DNA of 40,547 nucleotides from Gemmatimonadota bacterium (GTDB lineage Bacteria; Gemmatimonadota; Gemmatimonadetes; JACCXV01; JAHWKZ01): NCBI GenBank assembly GCA_025931135.1, contig JAICNR010000005.1, positions 1 to 40,547 of the forward strand, read 5' to 3'. Shown piece by piece: positions 1 to 8,888 of this stretch (position 1 is its first letter; each line of letters starts with the position of its first letter). The notes under the pieces were generated by a model. It saw only the letters and a program-made list of their open reading frames with translations, ran no database searches and was not told where the DNA came from. The position numbers and the translations under genes were made by a program.

Positions 1-1280
1 ACTCGCGCCCGCACGTGAGCGGGGCGGAACGGCTTGGTCAGATAGTCCGTCACCCCCGCGGCGAAGCCGGCCGCGGTGTTCTGGGCGCCGGATTGGGACG
101 TGATCAGGACGATCGGCACGTCGCGGAGCGCGGGATCGTCGTGTCCGCGCAGGGCGCGGGTGACTTCGATTCCGTCCGATCCGGGCATCTGCCAGTCCAG
201 GAGGACCAGGGAGGGGTGTTCGAGTTTCGCCAGCCGGATCGCCGAGGGTCCGTCGTTCGCGGTCACCACCCGGAACCCATCCGGCTCGAGCGTCAGCGTG
301 AGGAGCTGGACGATCGTGGGATCGTCGTCCGCGACCAGGACGGTATGGGTGCCGCCGCGCGCGGCCGCGGCGGGCGCGCGCTCGGGATGCCGTACTCCGG
401 CCTCGACTTCGGCGAGATGGACCGTCTGCCCCTCTTGCGCCGCGAAGACCTCCATTTCGCTCCCGGCGGCGCTCGCCCGGGAGCGGCAGACATCCACGAG
501 CTCGTCCAGCGCATCGTCGGAGCGAAGCGGATCGTGATGGAACAGAGCGAGGCGTCGCGCGCTAGCCGCCACCCCGTAGTCCACCGCCCACTCCGCGGGT
601 GTGTGTCCCCAGCCCGTCTTCTGGGGATACTCCTCGATCGTGTACTGCGCGTCATGGATCACGAGGTCCGCTCCGGCAAGCAGATCCACGTGGCGTCGAT
701 CCTCGATGTGGGTGGGGGGCGCGCCGATGACCCCGACGGGGTCCGGTGTGTGGGGCTCGTGGTCGACCGAGTACACCACCGATACCCCGCCCGCCTCGAT
801 CCGGTACCCGAGCGCGAGTGCCGGATGGTTGAGGTACTGTGCGGTCACCCGCACGTTCCCGATCGAGAACGGGCCCTCGCCGAGGTCGTGGAACCGGATC
901 GTGGCGCCCAGCTGCTTGAGTGTGACCGGGAAGTAGTCGTACTCCATCTGCCCGGCGAGGGTGTATTCGAGCTGCTTGCCGAGCGTTCCGGGCGCGTAGA
1001 TGTCCCAGGTGTTTCCGGGGACGAACAGAGGAGCGAAGAACGGGAACCCCTGGATATGATCCCAGTGGGTGTGGGTGATCAGGAGATGTCCGTCGGGGTG
1101 CGGCGGGTGCGATGCGAGGATGGACTGCCCGAGCGCGTGGGCTCCCGTTCCGCAGTCCAGGACGATCAGGGTCCCGTCGTCACAACGCACCTCCACGCAG
1201 GAGGTGTTTCCTCCGTAGCGAAGCGTGGTCTGCCCGGGCTTCGCCAGCGAGCCACGTGTGCCCCAGAAACGGACATCCAC
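1..1280 (-). CDS. MBL-fold metallohydrolase fused to a response-regulator receiver domain (partial, runs off left edge)
   Basis: Translating the minus strand from a GTG at 1280 gives an open frame to the window edge. The N-terminal part begins VDVRFWGTRGS and carries the metallo-beta-lactamase motif THTHWDH, a later NHP histidine, a second-site SVDHE stretch and FHHDP, so a two-metal hydrolase site is probably intact. A receiver domain follows: acidic pair VADDDP, phospho-acceptor Asp in LLDWQMPG, and the conserved Lys in TKPF. Proteins of this MBL subgroup often act as phosphodiesterases; the substrate here is unknown. An MBL domain ahead of a REC domain suggests phosphorylation-controlled hydrolysis. 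The start lies 6 bases after the stop of the radical SAM gene and in the same frame, with GGAAAG inside the upstream gene as ribosome site, so the two are very likely co-translated. What follows the receiver domain is outside the window. Confidence 0.85.
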   Translation of the reverse strand, partial: MDVRFWGTRGSLAKPGQTTLRYGGNTSCVEVRCDDGTLIVLDCGTGAHALGQSILASHPPHPDGHLLITHTHWDHIQGFPFFAPLFVPGNTWDIYAPGTLGKQLEYTLAGQMEYDYFPVTLKQLGATIRFHDLGEGPFSIGNVRVTAQYLNHPALALGYRIEAGGVSVVYSVDHEPHTPDPVGVIGAPPTHIEDRRHVDLLAGADLVIHDAQYTIEEYPQKTGWGHTPAEWAVDYGVAASARRLALFHHDPLRSDDALDELVDVCRSRASAAGSEMEVFAAQEGQTVHLAEVEAGVRHPERAPAAAARGGTHTVLVADDDPTIVQLLTLTLEPDGFRVVTANDGPSAIRLAKLEHPSLVLLDWQMPGSDGIEVTRALRGHDDPALRDVPIVLITSQSGAQNTAAGFAAGVTDYLTKPFRPAHVRAR

Positions 1281-1286
1281 CAGCGT

Positions 1287-3302
1287 CTACTTTCCGTGCA
1301 CGATTCCCATCATGACGGTCTCGTAGTGGATCCCCTTGATCGAGAGCTCGAACGCCTTGACCAGGTAGACACCGGGGAAGCGGTGCAGGCGTCGCGCGTA
1401 GCGGAAGAACTCGCGATTCAGTCCGTACAGGAGCTCGGCGTCCTCCCGCGCGACCCGGCGCGCCTCGAGTCCCGCTCGGAACCGCTCCACCATGCGGAAG
1501 ACATCGTCCAGCGGTCGATCCGGCCGCGCCCGCACCAACGCGTCGCGCGCGCGCTCGATCATCGACGAGAGCTCCCGGGCCCTCTCGTCCGTCAGGAGCA
1601 GGGTCCGCGACTCGCCGGCCAGCCCCTTCAGCTTCCCTCCCAGGTCGCGCATCGCACGACCGGCGTCGCGGTACCGCTGGAAGTCCGTGCGTGCGGCTTT
1701 CCACAGCAGCCGGCGGTACGCTCGCCGCTCCGGGGACATCACCCCCTGACGCCACAAGGAGCGGAACGCGGCCCCCAGGTCCGTGCGGGACACCCGTCCA
1801 CCTCGGAAGATGTGAGGGTTCAGCCGATCGATGAGGTCGCTCGCGCGCCGGTAGATCTCTCCCGGGCCGAACAGGCTCTCGAGGATCCTGTGGTAGTGCG
1901 TGCGCATCGCCTCCGGCGACATGTTTCTGGGGACGAGCTGGACCTCGTCGTCCGAGTTGTTGCCCGAGAACTCGCTCTCCAGGAGTCGCCCCTCCTCACG
2001 CAGCCGCTCGGCGAGCGGCGTGTGGGGCACCGGGGTGAGCATCCCGGTCATGGCGGTCGGGATCGCCACCCGCTTCGCGAAGTCCGCGATCGCGTCGGCG
2101 GTCTGCGGTGTGTCCTCGTCCCCGCCGAAGATGAACCCGGCCATCACTTCGATCCCCGCGCTCTGGATGCGGCCCACCGTCTCGGCGATGTCGACCATCA
2201 AGTTCTGTTTCTTGTTCATTTTCCGGAGAGCATCCGGGTCGGGGTTCTCGATCCCCAGAAACACCTCATTGAACCCGGCCTGCTTCATGAGCGGCAGGAG
2301 GTGCTCGAGCTTGGGACTACCCAGGTCGAGGCTCGCCTGCGTGTAGAAGGAGAACGGATAGTCGTGCTCGCGCTGGAATTTGATCATCTCCTCGAGGATC
2401 CGCTCGATCGCCTGCGGGTTGCCGACGAAGTTGTCGTCGACCGTGAAGATTCCCCCCCGATGCCCCAGCCCGTAGAGGATGGATAACTCCTCTCGGATCG
2501 ACTCCAGCGTCTTGGGGCGGGTGAACCCGCCGTTGAATTGGATGATGTCGCAGAAATCGCAGCGGAACCGGCAGCCGACAGTGGTCTGCTTCATGAGCGC
2601 GCGGTAGTCCCGGATGTCGACCAGGTCCCAGCGCGGCGGTGGCGTGTATTCGAGCTCGCGGAAGATGGAACGGTCGTTGAGCGCCCGCCTGGATCCGGGA
2701 GGCTGCTTTGCGATCGCCTCAGGGATGAGGAGCAGCGGTTGGCCGGAGCGGTGCCGGCCGAGCTCGGGGTCGTCCAGGATCGAACAGATGGCGTCGATCC
2801 ACTGTCCGCCTTCCCCCCAGACCAGCAGGTCGAGCCCCTCGTGGAGGATCGCGTCCGAGGGAGTCCGGGGATCGAGGATCTGGTCCCGATAGCTGGAAGG
2901 ATACGGTCCACCCAAGATCCACGGGGTATCGAGGCCTTTCGCCGGGCCGCTCAGGAGCTCGATGAGGGAGCGCTTCTGGACCGACATGGCGCCCGTGAAC
3001 ACCGCGTCCGCGTCCGCGATCCGGTCTCTCAACTCCTCGTCCGACGGCTTGGTGACGTTCAGGTCGATCAGCTCGAATTGCCACTCTTCGGGCATGAACG
3101 CCGCGAAGGTGATCAGGCCGAGAGGCGGGAAGGCGGCCTTCCTGCCGATCATCGGCATGATGTGCCGATAGCTCCAGAACGAGTTGAAGGGGAACTCGGG
3201 AGCGATGAGCAGGCCCTTCGGGGGGCGACCGCGGGCCTGGCGCGGCGACGCGCGTGCAGCGGGTGCCGGGCTCAGGCCCTCGATCGCGAGGAGCGACTCC
3301 AT
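1287..3302 (-). CDS. B12-binding domain radical SAM protein (DUF4070-like)
   Basis: This 671-residue protein has a cobalamin-binding-type N-terminal fold (about residues 28-170, including FPPLGLITFAAFMP), then a radical SAM core with the cluster motif C244-x3-C248-x2-C251 (GCRFRCDFCD). A C-terminal DUF4070-like region follows, containing TGMLTPVPHTPLAERL. The layout resembles the hopanoid methylase HpnP/HpnR group and many uncharacterised B12-radical SAM enzymes, which typically methylate unactivated carbons or rearrange substrates. No hopanoid gene is visible nearby, so the substrate cannot be named. The extra C-terminal 200 residues are Arg/Glu-rich and helical. It sits between a 44-codon ORF upstream and an MBL-REC protein immediately downstream, and is probably one operon with them. 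Confidence 0.88.
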   Translation of the reverse strand: MESLLAIEGLSPAPAARASPRQARGRPPKGLLIAPEFPFNSFWSYRHIMPMIGRKAAFPPLGLITFAAFMPEEWQFELIDLNVTKPSDEELRDRIADADAVFTGAMSVQKRSLIELLSGPAKGLDTPWILGGPYPSSYRDQILDPRTPSDAILHEGLDLLVWGEGGQWIDAICSILDDPELGRHRSGQPLLLIPEAIAKQPPGSRRALNDRSIFRELEYTPPPRWDLVDIRDYRALMKQTTVGCRFRCDFCDIIQFNGGFTRPKTLESIREELSILYGLGHRGGIFTVDDNFVGNPQAIERILEEMIKFQREHDYPFSFYTQASLDLGSPKLEHLLPLMKQAGFNEVFLGIENPDPDALRKMNKKQNLMVDIAETVGRIQSAGIEVMAGFIFGGDEDTPQTADAIADFAKRVAIPTAMTGMLTPVPHTPLAERLREEGRLLESEFSGNNSDDEVQLVPRNMSPEAMRTHYHRILESLFGPGEIYRRASDLIDRLNPHIFRGGRVSRTDLGAAFRSLWRQGVMSPERRAYRRLLWKAARTDFQRYRDAGRAMRDLGGKLKGLAGESRTLLLTDERARELSSMIERARDALVRARPDRPLDDVFRMVERFRAGLEARRVAREDAELLYGLNREFFRYARRLHRFPGVYLVKAFELSIKGIHYETVMMGIVHGK

Positions 3303-3347
3303 CGTGAGAACATCACGCCCCGGCGAGCGGATCGCAAGGCCGGCTGT

Positions 3348-3482
3348 TCAGAGAACGATCACGTTGCCCGTCTTGCGATCCAGGAAGCAGCCCGATCCCA
3401 GGTGGACGAACCGCTCCTTCGCCTCCTGCCCGGATTGTTCGTTCTCCGGAGACGATTCCTTTCTCGGCTTTTTCACCTTCAT
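3348..3482 (-). CDS. Small basic protein, 44 residues, upstream of the radical SAM gene
   Basis: An ATG at 3482 is preceded by AAAGGAG with 9-10 bases spacing, one of the best ribosome sites in this stretch, and the frame closes with TGA at 3348. The product begins MKVKKPRKESS, is highly charged in its first half, and ends with a more apolar segment containing HLGSGCFLDR and the C-terminus GNVIVL. It has one Cys (residue 32). No family is recognised. It ends 45 bases before the radical SAM start on the same strand, so co-transcription is likely. A small protein next to a radical SAM enzyme could be a peptide substrate, a chaperone or an unrelated small protein; the sequence does not decide. 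It is real only if conserved in relatives. Confidence 0.5.
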   Translation of the reverse strand: MKVKKPRKESSPENEQSGQEAKERFVHLGSGCFLDRKTGNVIVL

Positions 3483-3574
3483 GGGCTTTCACTCCTTTCC
3501 CGTCTTGGGCCCCGCACCGTATCACCAGCACCAGCGTATACGGAGCCGACCCGGGGCCGCTGTTCGACATCGTA

Positions 3575-6500
3575 CTAGAGGAACCCCGGGCCTCGTGCGA
3601 GCGTGGCTGCGGCAAGCAGACGCTCGCGCGCGGTTGCGCGGTCTCCCCTCTCCACCGCGGCCACGGCGCCGGTCAGCGCCTCCGCGATCGCCGGCGGTGC
3701 CGGTTGCGCCGCCGGATCGAGCAGCTCGCGCGCCAGCGCGACCGCCGCTTCCAGATCCCCTTCGGCCAGACTCGCGCCTAGAGCCGGCCACGCCGTGATC
3801 CAGGTGAGCACGTGATACGCGCCACCCATCTCCTGCCCCCGCGCGTGCGCGCGGCGCGCCAATGGAATCGCTTCTGCGACCCGCCCTTCCCGCAGCGCAG
3901 CCCACGCGAGGTGGCTCTCGGCGGCCGCGACGTACTCGGACATTCCGCCGGTCTCGGCGACGGCGAGGGTCCGCTCCGCCCAGCGGCGCGCGTCGCCAAT
4001 CGCTCCGCGCTTGCGGGCTATCAGCGCCAGGTACGCCACGCAGCGTGCCTGGACCGTGGCGTAGCCCACCCGATCGACCGCGGCGAGGATCTCGGACAGC
4101 CGTTCCTCGGCCTCCTCGAGGCGGTCCGCCCAGAGCAGCGAGAAGGCGTAGACGAAACGGGTATCGAACAATTCCTGTCGCTCCTCTTCCCCTTCGAGGA
4201 GTTCGATCCCTCGTCGGGCGTGCTCGAGCGTCGTGGCCGATGCCAGATAGCGCTCCTGCCGCAACCCGAGGAGGGCGAGCGAGGTGAAGAACCGGGCGCG
4301 CTGGAGAGCCGTTCCGTGCGTTTCCACGACGTCCCGTGACGCCTCGATCTGGGCAGCCAGGGCTTCGGGAGTAGAAGTGAAGTACACGACCATGATCCGA
4401 CCGAGTTCGACCGCCGCCCGCTCCTCGTCCCACTCCGGATCTGCTTCGGGCCGCGCGCCGAGTTCTTCGACCGCCCGCTCGAAGGCCGCGAGCGCCTCGT
4501 CCTTCCGCCACTGAACCTGACGCGTGCCGCCCACCTTCCTGAGGATCCTTCCTCTCGCGAGCCGCTCGTCCGGTCCGCGATCCGCCAGTGCGCGTTCGTA
4601 GGCCTCGGCCGCTTCGTCGTGCCGTCCGACGAGCTCGAGTACGTCGCCGCGGGATTCATGGAGGCCCGCGCGGATCTCTCGCGCGTCGGCTACGTCGTCC
4701 GCGGATTCCAGCCGCGCCAGCGCCCGCTGGAACGCTTCGAGCGCGGCCTCGTTGAGATACGCGCGCCGGGACTTCTCGCCGGCGCGGTACAGGAAGACGG
4801 CCGCGCGGCCGCTGTCCTCGGTGCGGTCGTAGTGATACGCAAGCTGCTCGAGTTGTTCCTCGATCCGGTCAGCGTAGAGATCCTCGATCGCGCGTCCGAC
4901 GGCCAGATGGAGATCCGCCCGTCGGCGCTTCAACAGGCTCTTGTAGACGCTGTCGCGCGTGAAAACGTGCTCGAACGAGTACACTTCCTCGGGGACGGCG
5001 CGTTCGAGGTGCACGAGATCGTGCTGCTCGAGCTGCCACAGGGCGCGGTCCACGTCGAGCGCGGGGCCCACCGTTTGCTCGAGCAACGCGCGAGGGAACA
5101 GCCGACCGATCACCGCCGCAGCCTGGAGGAGACGCTTGGGCTCTTCGTCGATCCGGTCGACGCGTGACTGGATGATGCTCTGAACGGTGGTGGGAACATC
5201 ATCGACCCGCAACCGTTCGCTCACCGTCACCCCACAATCGGTACGGGAGATCTGATCGGTGGAGAGGAGCGACCGGAGAACCTCCTCGAGAAACAGCGGG
5301 TTTCCTTGCGCTTTCTCGAGGATCGCGGTCAACCCCTCCTCGGGGAACCGCTCGAGCTCGAGGAGCGTCAGCACGAGCCGGCGTGCCTCGCTCTCGTCGA
5401 GCGGATGGAGGCGTAGATCGATGTGACGACCCTTCGAGTGCCGCCCGACGAGCCCGACCAGGTGCCGCGAGCCGTGCTCCTGCGCGGGACGCAGGGCACA
5501 GACCAGGAGCGCGCTGGATTCGGCGAGGGCTTCCACCAGCCGCGGCACGAGCTCCAGCGTGAGTCCGTCCGCCCAGTGGAGGTCGTCCAGCACCACGACG
5601 ACCGGCCGCTCCGCGGCGAGCGCCGTCAAATGCTCGGCCACCGCCAGGAACGTCCGCCCTTTGACTTGCGCGGGCGGAAGCTCACGGAACGCCGATGCGC
5701 GCGGGTCCGGGATCGAGAGAACGTTGAGGAGCGGCACGAGGATGTCCTCGGGGATCGCCGAATCGGGGCCGTCCCCGTCGCGGAGTCGATCGCGCAGCAG
5801 ATCCACGATCGGGGCGTAGCTGGTCGAGGTCGTCGACTCGAAGCAGCGGCCCTCGAGCCATAGGACCCCATCCTTCCCGTCGCCGGATTCGAGCGCCAGT
5901 CGCCGGAGCTCGGCGACAAGCCTCGACTTCCCGACGCCCGCCTCGCCCACGATTGTGACCGCCATTCCCTGGCCGGAGCGGGCGCTCTCGAGCGCGGCGG
6001 ACAGCCGCGCCACTTCGACGTCGCGACCGACGAACGCGGATCCCTGACCCTCCAGCCCGCGGGCGCGCTCGAGGCGCGGGCGGGCGCGTAGCGCCACCCA
6101 TGCCGGGACCGGCTCGGCAAGGCCTTTGATCGCCGTCTCGCGAGCTTCGAACTCGAACGCGCGGCGGGCCAGCCTCCAGGTGGTCTCGCCGACCAGCACC
6201 TCGCCCGGCGCGGAGCGGCCCTGGAGCCGGGCCGCCAGATTCACCGCCGGCCCCATCGCGGTCAGCTCGCGGTGAGCCTCCGACCCGACGCGACCGACGT
6301 AGGCGTCCCCGGTGTTGATCCCCGCGGTGACCTCGAACCCGCGGGCTCGGGCCTCGTCTCGCATCTCGAGCGCGGCGGCGATCGCGCGGAGCGCGTCGTC
6401 CTCGCTCGCCCGGGGCACGCCGAAGAGCGCCAGCGCGCCGTCGCCGAGGTAGCGGTCTACTCGGCCCCCGTGCCGCACAACCGCGCGGGACATGACCTCC

Positions 6501-6700
6501 AGCGCCTCGTTCACCCGTTCGAGCGCTTCCTCGGGATCGAGCCCGTGGGTAGTGGCGACCGAGCCGCTCATGTCCGCGAACAGAACGGTCACCAGGCGCG
6601 TCTCGTCCTGGCGCGGGGCGGCGACGGGCAGCGGTGCCCCGCAGTCGGGGCAGAATCGGGCCCCGGGGGCGGCTTCGGTCTGGCAGCTAGGGCAGATCAC
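3575..6700 (-). CDS. Zinc-ribbon / class III nucleotide cyclase / AAA-type ATPase / TPR signalling protein
   Basis: The 1,041-residue product starts at a GTG preceded by GAGGG. Order of parts: a zinc ribbon (C3, C6, C17, C20), a class III adenylate/guanylate cyclase domain (about 35-200), an ATPase region with Walker A GEAGVGKS (252-259) and Walker B VVVVLDDLHWAD (367-378), and a long C-terminal TPR-type helical repeat. In the cyclase the two metal Asp (D43, D87) and the transition-state pair N154/R158 are present, but the purine-contacting Lys position is Arg (R83). Cyclase-ATPase-TPR proteins of this kind are cytosolic, and their inputs are usually unknown. It starts 36 bases after the histidine kinase gene on the same strand, so the two may be one transcript. 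No membrane segment is seen. Confidence 0.9.
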   Translation of the reverse strand: MICPSCQTEAAPGARFCPDCGAPLPVAAPRQDETRLVTVLFADMSGSVATTHGLDPEEALERVNEALEVMSRAVVRHGGRVDRYLGDGALALFGVPRASEDDALRAIAAALEMRDEARARGFEVTAGINTGDAYVGRVGSEAHRELTAMGPAVNLAARLQGRSAPGEVLVGETTWRLARRAFEFEARETAIKGLAEPVPAWVALRARPRLERARGLEGQGSAFVGRDVEVARLSAALESARSGQGMAVTIVGEAGVGKSRLVAELRRLALESGDGKDGVLWLEGRCFESTTSTSYAPIVDLLRDRLRDGDGPDSAIPEDILVPLLNVLSIPDPRASAFRELPPAQVKGRTFLAVAEHLTALAAERPVVVVLDDLHWADGLTLELVPRLVEALAESSALLVCALRPAQEHGSRHLVGLVGRHSKGRHIDLRLHPLDESEARRLVLTLLELERFPEEGLTAILEKAQGNPLFLEEVLRSLLSTDQISRTDCGVTVSERLRVDDVPTTVQSIIQSRVDRIDEEPKRLLQAAAVIGRLFPRALLEQTVGPALDVDRALWQLEQHDLVHLERAVPEEVYSFEHVFTRDSVYKSLLKRRRADLHLAVGRAIEDLYADRIEEQLEQLAYHYDRTEDSGRAAVFLYRAGEKSRRAYLNEAALEAFQRALARLESADDVADAREIRAGLHESRGDVLELVGRHDEAAEAYERALADRGPDERLARGRILRKVGGTRQVQWRKDEALAAFERAVEELGARPEADPEWDEERAAVELGRIMVVYFTSTPEALAAQIEASRDVVETHGTALQRARFFTSLALLGLRQERYLASATTLEHARRGIELLEGEEERQELFDTRFVYAFSLLWADRLEEAEERLSEILAAVDRVGYATVQARCVAYLALIARKRGAIGDARRWAERTLAVAETGGMSEYVAAAESHLAWAALREGRVAEAIPLARRAHARGQEMGGAYHVLTWITAWPALGASLAEGDLEAAVALARELLDPAAQPAPPAIAEALTGAVAAVERGDRATARERLLAAATLARGPGFL

Positions 6701-6736
6701 CGGCCCTCATTTTCCCGGGAACCGCGCGCGTTCAAC

Positions 6737-8806
6737 TCACGCGTCAGTTCGCGCAGGCGCGGAGTCGGCAGCCGGAAGGGTGAAGCGGAAGACGCTCCCG
6801 CGTCCCGGCTCCGACTCGGCCCAGATCCTCCCGCCTTGCGCCTCCACGATCCGCCGGCAGATCGCGAGCCCGAGACCGGTGCCCTGCACCCCGGGGTCCG
6901 CATCCAGCCGTTCGAAGATCACGAACACACGCTCGGCATCCTGGGGATCGAAGCCGCGGCCGTTGTCGGCGACCTCGAAGCGCCACATCTCTCCGTCCCG
7001 CTCCGCCGAGATCCGCACTTCCGGTTGGCGTCCGTCGTAGCGGTACTTGATCGAGTTCGACAACAGGTTCTGGAACAGCGTCACGAGCCGTGCCGGTCCT
7101 GCGACCACGCGCGGAAGTGTTCCGCTCTCGATCCGGGCGCCGGTCTCGGCGATCGAGGCCGAGAGCCTCTCTCTCGCCTCCGCCAGAGCTCGTTCCGCCT
7201 CGACCGCGTCGTTCACCGGCCGGTCCGCGGTCGAAAACGCGAGCAGATCGGAGATGAGCTCGTCCATGCGGCGGACACCATCGACCGCGAAGCGAGCCGA
7301 GCGCTCGATCTCGGGCTGGGCCGTCCCCCGCAGTAGCTGCTCGATCAGCTGGACGTTGCTGGCGACCGTGCGGAGCGGCTCCTTGAGGTCGTGCGAGGCG
7401 GCGTAGGAGAGCATCGACAGCTCGGCGTTCGAGCGATTCAAGGCCTCGAGTCTGCGCTCGAGCTCGACCTCGCCCTGCTTGCGCTCCGTGATGTCGTGAC
7501 ACGTTCCGATCATCCGCCGGGGCAGGCCCGACTCGTCCATGACGACGTACCCCTTGCTCTGCAGGACGCGGATCTCTCCCCCCGGGCGCACGATCCGCTC
7601 CTCGAACTCGAATTCGCCCTCTCCTTCGAGCGCATCGCGAACACTGGCCGCCGTCTGCTCCCGGTCGTCGGGGTGGACGCGCTCGATATACCCCTGGTAC
7701 GTCATCTCGACGGACCCCGGCTCGAGTCCGTAGATCCTGTACAGCTCGTCCGACCATGAGACGCGGTTCGCCAGGACGTCCCACTCCCAGCTGCCGATGT
7801 GCGCCACTCCCTGCGCCTCGTTGAGGACCGACCGGCTGCGCTCGAGATCCTCGACAGCCTCGGCGAGCGACGCGGTGCGGCGGCGGACCTGGTCCTCGAG
7901 CTCGTCGTAGCTCCGCCGAAGCGCGCCCTCCGCCCGCTCCCGCTCGCGGATGGCCGCCGCCATCACGAGAGCCGTCAGCATGATCGCCCCGAGAAACGTC
8001 TGGAGATAGACGAGCGAGCGATTCGGCAGATCCGTCGTGAACGGTCCCACGTTCTGGAGCGTTCCCCACAGGGCGATCGCCGCGATCATCATCGCGGCAG
8101 TCACCGCCCCGCGCCGTCCGAACCGGACCGCAGCCCAGACCAGGGTCGGGAGGACCCCGTAGGCGATCGGCTCCGACTGTCGGAACACGAAGCCGGAGAC
8201 GACCGCGATCGTGATCGCGAGGGCGATGGCCTCGACGGGCGTGCCCGTGGGTCTCGCTCCCTCCCGGGGCCGGGACCAGATCACGATGAACGGCGTGAAA
8301 ACCAGAGCGCCGACCGCGTCCCCGAGCCACCAGGTGAACCAGATGATCGGTACCCGCGCGGCCTCCGCGTATCCGCCCGCAAAGAGCGTGAGCACGCCGA
8401 CGCTCGCGCTCACGGTGGCGGCGATCGTAGCAAGAAGCGCGAAGCGTAGAACGCTCTGGGGTCGCTGAAACGCCGCGGCACCGTCCGCGAAGCGGTTCAC
8501 GAGCCGCATCCCGATCAGCGCCTCGAGCGTGTTGCCGGCCGCGATGCCTGCGGAGGTGGCGACCGATCCCGCGGTCGTGACGTTGACGAGGAAAGCGCCG
8601 AGCAGGATTGCGGGCCAGACCCGGGCACCGAACAGCAACGTGGCGGCGAGCGCGATCCCGGTGGGGGGCCAGACTGCCGACGCGCTGGCGTGGATCGACG
8701 CCAGGCCGAGGCCGAGCTTTCCCGCCAGGAAGTAGAGTGCGGTCAGGCCCGCGAGGTGCATCGCCTGCCGACCGGCGCCGCCGAGCCTTCTCACCGGATC
8801 CCCCAT
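6737..8806 (-). CDS. MASE1-PAS sensor histidine kinase
   Basis: The 689-residue protein begins with a MASE1 membrane sensor of about eight to nine hydrophobic segments (residues 16-286, including the family stretch SAVWPPTGIALA). A short coiled coil follows (about 287-330), then a PAS fold (330-445, GSWEWDVLANRVSWSDELYR), a HisKA dimerisation domain with phospho-acceptor H472 in SHDLKEP, and a HATPase domain with N box N580-N584, G1 box DNGRGF (614-619) and G2 box GTGLGL (642-647). It is thus a complete membrane kinase. MASE1 ligands are not established. No response regulator is adjacent, although the MBL-REC protein 5 kb away on the same strand is a conceivable partner. M16 is an alternative start; neither start has a strong ribosome site. 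Confidence 0.93.
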   Translation of the reverse strand: MGDPVRRLGGAGRQAMHLAGLTALYFLAGKLGLGLASIHASASAVWPPTGIALAATLLFGARVWPAILLGAFLVNVTTAGSVATSAGIAAGNTLEALIGMRLVNRFADGAAAFQRPQSVLRFALLATIAATVSASVGVLTLFAGGYAEAARVPIIWFTWWLGDAVGALVFTPFIVIWSRPREGARPTGTPVEAIALAITIAVVSGFVFRQSEPIAYGVLPTLVWAAVRFGRRGAVTAAMMIAAIALWGTLQNVGPFTTDLPNRSLVYLQTFLGAIMLTALVMAAAIRERERAEGALRRSYDELEDQVRRRTASLAEAVEDLERSRSVLNEAQGVAHIGSWEWDVLANRVSWSDELYRIYGLEPGSVEMTYQGYIERVHPDDREQTAASVRDALEGEGEFEFEERIVRPGGEIRVLQSKGYVVMDESGLPRRMIGTCHDITERKQGEVELERRLEALNRSNAELSMLSYAASHDLKEPLRTVASNVQLIEQLLRGTAQPEIERSARFAVDGVRRMDELISDLLAFSTADRPVNDAVEAERALAEARERLSASIAETGARIESGTLPRVVAGPARLVTLFQNLLSNSIKYRYDGRQPEVRISAERDGEMWRFEVADNGRGFDPQDAERVFVIFERLDADPGVQGTGLGLAICRRIVEAQGGRIWAESEPGRGSVFRFTLPAADSAPARTDA

Positions 8807-8888
8807 CGCATTGTGTCGAGAAATCTGCTTGCGAGCCCCGCGTCTTCCGTAGTATCTCGCGGCCGCCCTCGCCCAGCCAGGGGCCGAC

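Noticed and set aside
15-2486. A very long + strand open frame over the MBL-REC and radical SAM genes
   Set aside because: It is antisense to two genes with clear conserved motifs. Long antisense frames are expected in high-GC DNA, and its product is a low-complexity Arg/Glu/Asp mix with no family.
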